IMG/VR virus record: IMGVR_UViG_3300046167_000184
Location: 1 to 41,647 of that record
Length of the DNA: 41,647 bases
Direction: 5' to 3' (one strand)
Origin: a virus
Of this stretch, positions 7,430-13,767 are shown in pieces. Under the pieces are notes generated by a model. It ran no database searches, had not been told where the DNA came from, and saw nothing but the letters and a program-made list of their open reading frames with translations. Each line of letters opens with the position of its first letter. Position 1 is the stretch's first letter. The translations under genes and the position numbers were made by a program.

Positions 7430-9396
7430 ACAACCTTATTGCCTACCTGACTACCAAGTCCTTCATACACACCAGCCGCTATGCCAGATGGATAGAAGAT
7501 GAAGGAAGACGAGAGAGCTGGACTGAGACTGTCTCTCGCTACATGGACAACGTGGTGAAATCCCATGTTAGCCGTGAGATTGCTAATGAGATTGAGCAAG
7601 CAATATTAAACTTAGAAGTGATGCCTTCTATGAGGTCATTGATGGTGGCTGGTAAGGCTTTATCGAGAGACAATACAGCTGGATATAATTGCTCCTATAC
7701 ACCTATAGATCACATGAGATGCTTCGATGAAGTCCTATTCATTCTACTATGTGGAACAGGGGTCGGCTTCTCTGTTGAAAAGAAGTATGTGGACAGCTTA
7801 CCAGACGTTCCTAGACTAACAGCTGGTGATTACAGGATTGTTGTAGAAGACAGTAAAGAAGGCTGGGCGAAGGCATACAGGGAACTCATTGAAGAACTTT
7901 ACAACCACGGCAACATACCGACTTGGGATGTTTCTAATGTTAGACCAGCTGGTGCACGATTAGCCACATTTGGTGGTAGGGCATCTGGTGCTGAACCATT
8001 AGTTGAACTGTTTGAACACACCATAGACACCTTCAAGAAAAAGCAGGGTAGTAAGCTGTCGTCTTTGGATGTCCACAGCATCATGTGCATGATAGGCTCT
8101 ATAGTGGTGGTCGGTGGAGTGCGTCGTTCAGCGATGATCAGCCTAAGTGATCTATCGGATGACGAGATGAGAACAGCTAAGTCAGGCGAGTGGTACATCG
8201 ACAACCCACACCACGCACTCGCTAATAACTCTGTGGCCTTCGAAAGCAAGCCCAGCGGTGTAGACTTCATGAACGAATGGGCGTCATTAGCGGCCTCTGG
8301 TTCTGGTGAACGTGGTATCTTCAATAGACAGGCGGCTAGAGACAAAGCTAAACGCGATGGGACTAGAGATCACATGTGGGAATTCGGCACGAATCCTTGC
8401 AGTGAGATAGTGTTACTTGGACAACAGCTTGAGGAATATGAAGACCCTGAGACTGGTGAAACAAAGACAAGAGGCATCGTAGGCACTGGTGGTCAGTTCT
8501 GCAATCTTACAGAAGCTATCATTAGGGCTACAGATACTGAAGCTGACATCTCGAACAAGATACGTCTTGCGACTATCTTAGGTACAATCCAAGCAACCTT
8601 AACTCACTTTCCTTACTTACGTGACTGTTGGACAAACAATACAGAACGTGAGGCACTTTTAGGTGTATCTATGACAGGCATCATGGACTGTACTCTGACT
8701 AATGGTAGAGAAAACGGACTTGAGGACAGGCTAGATACATGGCGTAGGGTTGCTAGAGAAACTAACAACTACTTTGCAGACGAATTAGGTATCAACAGGT
8801 CAGCTTCTATTACTGCGGTCAAGCCAAGTGGCACTGTATCACAGCTGACATCATCAAGTTCTGGGATACATGCGAGACACTCTGACTACTACATCAGAAC
8901 AGTCCGTGGCGACAATAAAGACCCACTGACACACTTCCTAGCAGACCAAGGAATACCATCAGAACCTTGTGTCATGAAGCCAGCTACTACGACTGTATTT
9001 AGTTTTCCTATGAAGTCACCAGAAGGCTCAGTCACACGTCACGACATGACAGCGATTGAACAGCTGGAGATGTGGCTAATGTACCAGCGTCACTACACAG
9101 ACCATAAGCCATCAGTGACTGTATCAGTTGGAGATGACGAATGGGCAGAGGTAGGTGCGTTTGTCTACAAGTATTTCGATGAGATGTCTGGTGTTAGTTT
9201 CTTACCAAGGTTTGACCACACGTATGCTCAAGCACCTTATCAAGACATCAGCGAAGAGCAGTACGAAGCCGCATTATTCGCAATGCCTAGTAAAATTGAT
9301 TGGTCTCAATTGTCTAATTATGAGACTGAGGACACAACTAAAGGCTCACAGACTTTAGCTTGCAGTTCTGGAACTTGTGAACTTGTAGATATCTAA
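7426..9396 (+). CDS. nrdJ: Class II (adenosylcobalamin-dependent) ribonucleotide reductase
   Basis: The 656-residue monomeric-type reductase makes deoxyribonucleotides using coenzyme B12, so it works with or without oxygen but needs host cobalamin. Visible features: active-site Cys89 in AGYNCSYTPI, the thiyl-radical loop TNPCSEI (Asn323, Cys325, Glu327), the redox partner Cys in QFCNLTE (Cys359), and a C-terminal CxxxxC tail (ACSSGTCELVDI) that relays reducing power. Between Cys325 and Cys359 there is a roughly 20-residue extra acidic loop (LEEYEDPETGETKTRG). No N-terminal ATP-cone is seen. A class II RNR is a hallmark of cobaviruses of Rhodobacteraceae. An NrdR-like zinc ribbon is encoded two genes downstream. 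Confidence 0.95.
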   Translation: MNNLIAYLTTKSFIHTSRYARWIEDEGRRESWTETVSRYMDNVVKSHVSREIANEIEQAILNLEVMPSMRSLMVAGKALSRDNTAGYNCSYTPIDHMRCFDEVLFILLCGTGVGFSVEKKYVDSLPDVPRLTAGDYRIVVEDSKEGWAKAYRELIEELYNHGNIPTWDVSNVRPAGARLATFGGRASGAEPLVELFEHTIDTFKKKQGSKLSSLDVHSIMCMIGSIVVVGGVRRSAMISLSDLSDDEMRTAKSGEWYIDNPHHALANNSVAFESKPSGVDFMNEWASLAASGSGERGIFNRQAARDKAKRDGTRDHMWEFGTNPCSEIVLLGQQLEEYEDPETGETKTRGIVGTGGQFCNLTEAIIRATDTEADISNKIRLATILGTIQATLTHFPYLRDCWTNNTEREALLGVSMTGIMDCTLTNGRENGLEDRLDTWRRVARETNNYFADELGINRSASITAVKPSGTVSQLTSSSSGIHARHSDYYIRTVRGDNKDPLTHFLADQGIPSEPCVMKPATTTVFSFPMKSPEGSVTRHDMTAIEQLEMWLMYQRHYTDHKPSVTVSVGDDEWAEVGAFVYKYFDEMSGVSFLPRFDHTYAQAPYQDISEEQYEAALFAMPSKIDWSQLSNYETEDTTKGSQTLACSSGTCELVDI

Positions 9397-9416
9397 AAAT
9401 AACCAAGGAGAGGCTA

Positions 9417-9623
9417 ATGAACAGAGAAGAACTGCTGTTGATACAGCACAAGTCTGTGGCAGATATTGAAAACAAAAGAATGCGTGAGACATTCAGAATT
9501 AACAGCTACGCATTTGGGGACAACTGGGACTGGCATAGAGCACGTCAGGTTAGTGGTTCCAATGGTGGCAGGCAGAAAGCCCAGAGACCTTGGGCAAGGA
9601 AAGAGAGCAGTGATGAAAGATAG
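9417..9623 (+). CDS. Small unknown protein after RNR
   Basis: The 68-residue product is not recognised. It has a good ribosome binding site (AAGGAGAGG at 9402-9412) and no stop until it overlaps the zinc-ribbon gene by 11 bases. The C-terminal half is basic and polar (GGRQKAQRPWARKESS), which may extend past the functional core. Position suggests co-expression with RNR. Confidence 0.65.
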   Translation: MNREELLLIQHKSVADIENKRMRETFRINSYAFGDNWDWHRARQVSGSNGGRQKAQRPWARKESSDER

Positions 9624-9807
9624 TGTAACGCATTGTCCAAAGTGCATGGTGAAGACTAAAGTAATCGAGACCATCCCCCACTTTAAATACGGCTACCCAA
9701 GTAAAAGAAGACAACGACAATGCCCTCAGTGTGGGATGCGTAGGATGACAGTAGAAATACCAATTGAGCAGGGGGATAAGTATTTCTCATGTTCACAGTC
9801 GAAATAG
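9613..9807 (+). CDS. Mini NrdR-like zinc-ribbon protein
   Basis: The 64-residue product resembles only the N-terminal zinc ribbon of the RNR repressor NrdR: CPKC (Cys8/Cys11), TKVIET, then a basic RRQRQCPQCGMRR (Cys37/Cys40) and TVEI. Bacterial NrdR continues into an ATP-cone that senses dATP/ATP; that part is absent here. It lies just downstream of the phage RNR, so binding to NrdR boxes of host nrd genes is a tempting guess; a generic zinc ribbon is the alternative. The ATG at 9613 was chosen because it begins right before the first CxxC and overlaps the previous gene only slightly; the frame stays open further upstream. Confidence 0.7.
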   Translation: MKDSVTHCPKCMVKTKVIETIPHFKYGYPSKRRQRQCPQCGMRRMTVEIPIEQGDKYFSCSQSK

Positions 9808-10019
9808 AGTCAGACTATGTTAAGGTTGTATCTATAGATGCCGATGGTAAATTTGAAGATGTAGAAATGTATCTTGAAGATGATGGCACATGTTTCATTA
9901 GACAGTTCTCTGATGAACTTAACGAGTTCCAACTAATTGCCATCAACTACAAACAAGTATTAGACCTAATGGCATCATTAGATGCCCATGATGGCGTTTA
10001 TATAACTCAAGTAAAGTGA
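9789..10019 (+). CDS. Small acidic unknown protein, last rightward gene
   Basis: The 76-residue product, strongly acidic (DADGKFEDVEMYLEDDG), is not recognised. The ribosome binding site AGGGGG lies near 9771, inside the zinc-ribbon gene, whose end it overlaps by 19 bases. It is the last gene of the rightward replication operon before the convergent junction. Confidence 0.7.
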   Translation: MFTVEIESDYVKVVSIDADGKFEDVEMYLEDDGTCFIRQFSDELNEFQLIAINYKQVLDLMASLDAHDGVYITQVK

Positions 10020-10027
10020 AGGTGGGT

Positions 10028-10089
10028 GGAGAGCAGGGAAGTCATCTCAAGGATGTCTAGCTACTGCTCTCCGTTGTTACCGAAGTAAC
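10028..10089 (+). terminator. Hairpins ending the rightward operon
   Basis: GGAGAGCAG (10028-10036) pairs perfectly with CTGCTCTCC (10064-10072) around a 27-base loop that itself contains CATC/GATG, and a second hairpin GTTAC-CGAA-GTAAC follows at 10076-10089. Neither is followed by a strong T run, so this may be an mRNA-stabilising or rho-dependent end rather than a classical terminator; the perfect stem is clear. Confidence 0.5.
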
Positions 10090-10123
10090 GCAAACACTAT
10101 GCACTATACTAATGAACATGTCA

Positions 10124-10214
10124 AATGACATAGATTTATAAAAGTATCATATAGAAACAAAAACACAGAATGACATAGATTTATAAAAGTATCATATAAA
10201 AACAAAAAACACAG
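10124..10214. repeat. 45-bp tandem repeat, two copies, AT-rich
   Basis: Two near-identical units lie head to tail at 10124-10168 and 10169-10214. Each begins AATGACATAGATTTATAAAA and ends ACACAG; they differ by one substitution and one extra A. The pair lies between the converging operons and its right edge runs into the inverted-repeat terminator. It encodes nothing obvious. Possible roles include a phage promoter pair, a replication or packaging element, or a recombination scar; none is proven. Confidence 0.9.
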
Positions 10215-10250
10215 ATCGCTGTCTTATGTCGGACGATCTGTGTTTTTTGT
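10202..10250. terminator. Bidirectional terminator between converging operons
   Basis: A perfect 17-bp inverted repeat (arms 10202-10218 and 10234-10250, ACAAAAAACACAGATCG and its complement) with a 15-base loop carries A6 on one side and T6 on the other, so it can end transcripts from both directions. The left-going endolysin stop codon overlaps its edge at 10250-10252. Confidence 0.9.
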
Positions 10251-10765
10251 TATTCTTCTGCCATTTTCATAGCCTGATGAAGTGTCTCAGTGTTCCTTCT
10301 GCTCCATCCTCTACCAAAATGCTTATAGTCATCTAGGCTCTCATAGAATGCCTGTCTGACTGTGTAGACGTAGTCGATGATAAACTTAGGGTCTTTCTCA
10401 GCAACTAAGCCAAGGGTCTGATTACCTATAGCTCCATCTTGAGTAGCACCTACTGCTCTTTGGATAGCCTTGGCAGGGCGACCCGAACCACTGTTCACAG
10501 CCCAGTCAAATGCACACCAGTCTACACCAGATGGCAGTTGGTCGCCTTTAACTCGATCCCAGTAGTTCTTCTTGTAGATGGGAGCAACATCATCAGGTGT
10601 TAAGTCGCGCATTTCTTGTTCGGTCACTGGGCGATCCATCCAGTCTTCATAGACACGTCTAGTCACACCAAGGTTTGTCATGCCACCTCGATCATTGACG
10701 TTGTTCACGTAGCCCCCTTCGTGTTCCAAAAGCATCTCTAGGCACTTATCGAAGTTACTCTTCAT
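10250..10765 (-). CDS. Endolysin, glycoside hydrolase family 108 muramidase
   Basis: The 171-residue peptidoglycan hydrolase has the GH108 start LEHEGGYVNNVNDRGGMTN with the catalytic Glu in EGGY (Glu16), followed by LGVTRRVYEDW and the conserved FDWAVNSGSGRPAKAIQ and DGAIGNQTL stretches of the C-terminal peptidoglycan-binding_3-like domain. It has no signal peptide, so it should rely on the holin encoded directly upstream, whose end it overlaps by 4 bases. It is the last gene of the leftward virion/lysis operon, as expected for late lysis. Confidence 0.94.
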   Translation of the reverse strand: MKSNFDKCLEMLLEHEGGYVNNVNDRGGMTNLGVTRRVYEDWMDRPVTEQEMRDLTPDDVAPIYKKNYWDRVKGDQLPSGVDWCAFDWAVNSGSGRPAKAIQRAVGATQDGAIGNQTLGLVAEKDPKFIIDYVYTVRQAFYESLDDYKHFGRGWSRRNTETLHQAMKMAEE

Positions 10766-11133
10766 TTGTTCACCTTTTTAACCTTCTCGAAGCTACGCAA
10801 GCCGCCAAGACCGAGCATTCCCATCAACACTGGCATCATCACAGATGTATCAGCCTGTGGGACAACTACTCCAAGTGGAGCAAGTAGGGGCGAGATTAGG
10901 AAGTTTACTGCCATCCCTAGAACACAAATCCATGCAACAGCTGGTCTCCATGAAGACTGAAACCAGTTACCTTTGGCTTCCTCTTTGTTGACTGCTAACT
11001 GCGCGAGTGAAAGTTCTTGGGCATGTTTCTCGGACATCGTTGCTATCTCATGTGCAAGAGCCGCCGCTTGGTCTTTGTCAGGAATAAATTTATCTAGTAG
11101 CCCAGCGACAGGGCTTATCAATGATTGTATCAT
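10762..11133 (-). CDS. Holin, GTA-type holin family
   Basis: The 123-residue protein has an amphipathic N-terminal part followed by WRPAVAWICVLGMAVNFLIS, a second hydrophobic stretch LLAPLGVVV and a C-terminal VLMGMLGLGGL segment. The pattern NWFQSSWRPA followed by membrane helices is typical of the holins found in alphaproteobacterial phages and gene transfer agents. It would permeabilise the inner membrane to release the GH108 endolysin, whose gene it overlaps as ATGA-type coupling. Confidence 0.82.
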   Translation of the reverse strand: MIQSLISPVAGLLDKFIPDKDQAAALAHEIATMSEKHAQELSLAQLAVNKEEAKGNWFQSSWRPAVAWICVLGMAVNFLISPLLAPLGVVVPQADTSVMMPVLMGMLGLGGLRSFEKVKKVNK

Positions 11134-11142
11134 GTGTAATCC

Positions 11143-11595
11143 TTAGTTTAATGGATTGCTGGCAAGACTGTCATAAGCCTTCCAGATGTCGTCTATCTCA
11201 GTCTGGTAGACATCCAGCTTATCGCCGATCTGATCCGTGATTGTACTCGACTTTTCAACTTTAGAACGTAAGTCCAGAAGTTCTTTCTGTTGCTCCAGTA
11301 TTGTTTGCATTTGCGTACTAATCGTCGATAGCCGCGTGTTAAGACCTCTAACATCATTATCCTGTACCGCCTGTTCCAGTGCCTGTATGCGTGAGTTGAA
11401 ATCTGTGGCTCTGACGTTGAACATGTCAGCTTCAGTCGTCACAAGATCAATTCCAGTCTCTACCGCATAGAAGCGATTGAGGGTGTCATACCCATAGTAG
11501 ATACCGCCGCTGATTGCAGACAGTATTGGCAAGGCCGCCGCTATGTACCACCCTTTGAAGGTGAAGCCGCCAACCTTTAGTTCTGTGTCTTCCAT
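11143..11595 (-). CDS. Membrane-anchored coiled-coil protein near lysis genes
   Basis: This is a 150-residue protein with one membrane helix (WYIAALPILS-like segment, residues about 16-36) followed by a long heptad-type region from about 60 to 145 (FNSRIQALEQAV, RLSTISTQMQTILEQQKELL). N-terminal anchor plus periplasmic coiled coil is the general shape of an inner-membrane spanin, and it is encoded next to the holin, but no family is recognised and a virion role is equally possible. Confidence 0.65.
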   Translation of the reverse strand: MEDTELKVGGFTFKGWYIAAALPILSAISGGIYYGYDTLNRFYAVETGIDLVTTEADMFNVRATDFNSRIQALEQAVQDNDVRGLNTRLSTISTQMQTILEQQKELLDLRSKVEKSSTITDQIGDKLDVYQTEIDDIWKAYDSLASNPLN

Positions 11596-11598
11596 TGA

Positions 11599-12441
11599 TT
11601 ACATGTCCTTGATTGGTGTTCCATGTTGTTGCATGTAGGTGTTCGCACCATAGATGGCTGTAGCATCCTTCATGTCATCTGTTAGATAACCAGACCAACC
11701 AGTACCATTGCCAGACCATGTGATAACAAACTCATCTACATTCTGTGTGTACGTGATGGCTGTGTAGTTACCAGCGACTAAATTATTAGTGGCTGTGTAG
11801 CTGTCTATAGAAGCAGTTAGATCACTGTTGTTTGCCGCCGCCATAAATGCACCAGCTTGTTGTGCGTACTTTTCGACGTTATCAACTGCATCATTGTAGG
11901 TAGCAACTTCAGATGCTTGTATGGAATACTCATCTGTCTGTATCATTTCCTGTAGTGCCACTTGTTCTGGCTTCGTGTCAGCTTCAGCCGCGACTGCGGA
12001 GACTGATGTAGCTGTAGCTAATACAGATGTTGCTGATGTCAGTAGGTCAACAGCTAGTGTCAATTGGTTCATTGCCGCACTATGCTCTTGAGTAAATAAT
12101 TCAGCTGCATTTGAGGCAGTAGCGTAGTCGTGTGCAACCACCTTATCTAAGGCCGCCTCGTATGCTAAGAACTGGGCATTTGTTATCTTACCATCATCTA
12201 GTGCATCGTCGATGACTACACGTCCAACTGTTGCGTATCCAACAGCACCATTGACCAGCTGTCCACTTGCAAGCAGTTTGTTATTGATGATGTCAATCGT
12301 TCCCTTGAGTTCCGTTATCTTCTGTGCCCCTGTCTGGCTGTACTCCGCTGGTGGCTGATATGACTCTGCGTGTACTGCGGAACCTTTCGCTAATACTGCG
12401 GCTGTCGCTAACAGTAGCAACCTTTGCTTTGGTTTCTTCAT
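11599..12441 (-). CDS. Exported alanine/threonine-rich unknown protein
   Basis: The 280-residue product starts with a clear signal peptide: MKKPKQR, hydrophobic LLLLATAAVLA and a probable cleavage after AVHA near residue 25. The rest is Ala/Thr/Asp-rich and mostly helical-looking, ending in a Gly/Trp segment (VITWSGNGTGWSGYLTDD). No family is recognised. The start at 12441 is favoured by the signal peptide even though it overlaps the upstream gene by 149 bases. It may be a lysis-cassette or exclusion factor acting in the periplasm; this is a guess from location only. Confidence 0.7.
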   Translation of the reverse strand: MKKPKQRLLLLATAAVLAKGSAVHAESYQPPAEYSQTGAQKITELKGTIDIINNKLLASGQLVNGAVGYATVGRVVIDDALDDGKITNAQFLAYEAALDKVVAHDYATASNAAELFTQEHSAAMNQLTLAVDLLTSATSVLATATSVSAVAAEADTKPEQVALQEMIQTDEYSIQASEVATYNDAVDNVEKYAQQAGAFMAAANNSDLTASIDSYTATNNLVAGNYTAITYTQNVDEFVITWSGNGTGWSGYLTDDMKDATAIYGANTYMQQHGTPIKDM

Positions 12442-13033
12442 CGGTTAAATCTTCTCCAATTCGTAATAAGGTGTCCCAAAAGACTTTGCTGGGCTCGTAG
12501 CCAACAATGTATATCTCTGGGTGTTCTCTGTATTTATCGATTGCCGCTTTACCCATTAGGATTTTACCAGTGACCACATCCATAATTGGACAGGGTGTAC
12601 TGGCTAACATCATACTTCGGAATACGTTGCCATCTGGCGAACTACACAGGACACTGATGGCTGAGACTTGTAGCCCTAGTCCTCCGATTTGCTGTGGTGT
12701 TCCTAGTAGTCGGGCGTTCTTGCGGCGGTTACAGTGCTCATCCTGTTGCATACTGCCTTGTGAGAAACCAAACATAGTCATCTGGATTCCGTTGGTAGTG
12801 GGTAATAGACAACTATCGTTACCACCACCGCCCATAACTGTAGGAGCAATGGAGGACATTACAGGTGCGGCCTGAGAAGCCCCAGCCGCATTGTAATTGT
12901 TAGTTTCGTTAGTTGTCGCATTGTTGGAGTCTACAGTGCTGTCGTCGTAGTTGTTACTGAAGTCTCCATCGATGTCATTTGCATACGTTGGGATTACCAA
13001 CAGTATTAATATAGGGGCGAATAGTTTCCACAT
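12293..13033 (-). CDS. Exported cysteine-containing protein common in marine podoviruses
   Basis: The 246-residue product has a signal peptide (MWKLFAPILILLVIPTYA, cleavage near 18), an Asn/Asp-rich linker, and a core with CLLPTTNGIQMTMFGFSQG, DEHCNRRKNARLL, SAISVLCSSPDG and ASTPCP. I recall this spaced-cysteine arrangement from unannotated proteins of marine T7-like phages; function is unknown. The last roughly 50 residues are Arg/Ser-rich and lie wholly inside the overlap with the next gene, so the functional protein may be shorter. Confidence 0.7.
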   Translation of the reverse strand: MWKLFAPILILLVIPTYANDIDGDFSNNYDDSTVDSNNATTNETNNYNAAGASQAAPVMSSIAPTVMGGGGNDSCLLPTTNGIQMTMFGFSQGSMQQDEHCNRRKNARLLGTPQQIGGLGLQVSAISVLCSSPDGNVFRSMMLASTPCPIMDVVTGKILMGKAAIDKYREHPEIYIVGYEPSKVFWDTLLRIGEDLTDEETKAKVATVSDSRSISERFRSTRRVISATSGVQPDRGTEDNGTQGND

Positions 13034-13278
13034 TCTTCAACCATAACTTTCTCTACTTTGTAATCACTGCACATCAGCTTTGTAGCCGCATCCTTGTGAC
13101 CGATGTAGGCCAGTGTCTGTGCGTTAAGGTTACGTTCACATACTGTATCTCCATGAGGACAACTCGACGGAAAGGCTATCGGAGTGTCTACATAGATTTC
13201 GGGGATACAGGCTGTTGTTGTGAGTAAGGTTGCTAGTGCTAGGACAAGCCTAACCATCGCGGTCTGCCATCTTTTCAA
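13006..13278 (-). CDS. Small exported or lipoprotein-like protein, possible outer spanin
   Basis: The 90-residue product starts MKRWQTAMVRLVLALATLL followed by TTTAC, a weak lipobox (Ala at -1 but Thr at -3), so Cys24 might be lipidated. The mature part has several Cys and Pro residues. Its start overlaps the end of the upstream membrane/coiled-coil gene by 29 bases and its end overlaps the next exported gene by 28. The overlapping pair resembles an Rz/Rz1 spanin arrangement in shape only; no spanin homology is recognised. Confidence 0.6.
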   Translation of the reverse strand: MKRWQTAMVRLVLALATLLTTTACIPEIYVDTPIAFPSSCPHGDTVCERNLNAQTLAYIGHKDAATKLMCSDYKVEKVMVEECGNYSPLY

Positions 13279-13522
13279 CTGATGTGCGGATGTGCTCTAT
13301 GTTTACGTCTATTCGTGCCATTGATACAGCTTGGGATTGAACCATCTGTTCTACTTTAGATATACGTTGTCCGAACTCAACGATGTCTGTTTGATTTTCT
13401 TGGATGTCTGCCATCATCATTGAGACAGTCCATACGATTGCTCCAGCTTGTGTGATGAGGCCGAGAAGCAGGGTTGCAGGGACACTCTTGGCTATGTGCC
13501 AGCCATTAGTGTCTGCCATCAT
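13250..13522 (-). CDS. Small membrane protein with coiled coil, possible inner spanin
   Basis: The 90-residue product has one N-terminal membrane helix (VPATLLLGLITQAGAIVWTV, residues about 14-33) and a heptad-patterned tail (IVEFGQRISKVEQMVQSQAV). Proteins of this build (GWHIAKSVP... then a helix and short coiled coil) recur in lysis regions of alphaproteobacterial phages. It overlaps the lipoprotein-like gene downstream, suggesting a possible spanin pair; inferred from layout. Confidence 0.65.
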   Translation of the reverse strand: MMADTNGWHIAKSVPATLLLGLITQAGAIVWTVSMMMADIQENQTDIVEFGQRISKVEQMVQSQAVSMARIDVNIEHIRTSVEKMADRDG

Positions 13523-13764
13523 TCAGCCGTGTAACTATTGCCAGCGGAAATAGCCGCATTAGCCGCTGTCATACTTTCGTCTGTCCAGTAATCTTTAGCA
13601 ACCATTAGTTCTAGGTGCTGAGTATTACGATCAACACAGTCTTGTCGATCTTCTGCATCATCATCTGCCATAGCATTACCAGCAATAACGTCATTGATAA
13701 GTGCAACTGAGTCACCCATAGCTGAGTAGTTCTGTGCAATTTGTTCTGCTGTTAATTCATCCAT
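13519..13764 (-). CDS. Small fibre-associated protein
   Basis: The 81-residue acidic product contains NTQHLELMVAKDYWTDESM near residues 46-65, a wording I associate with small proteins encoded right after tail-fibre genes in marine phages. Function is unknown; assembly helper or fibre partner are possibilities. It follows the S74 fibre gene by three bases and overlaps the membrane protein gene by four. Confidence 0.65.
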   Translation of the reverse strand: MDELTAEQIAQNYSAMGDSVALINDVIAGNAMADDDAEDRQDCVDRNTQHLELMVAKDYWTDESMTAANAAISAGNSYTAE

Positions 13765-13767
13765 TGG

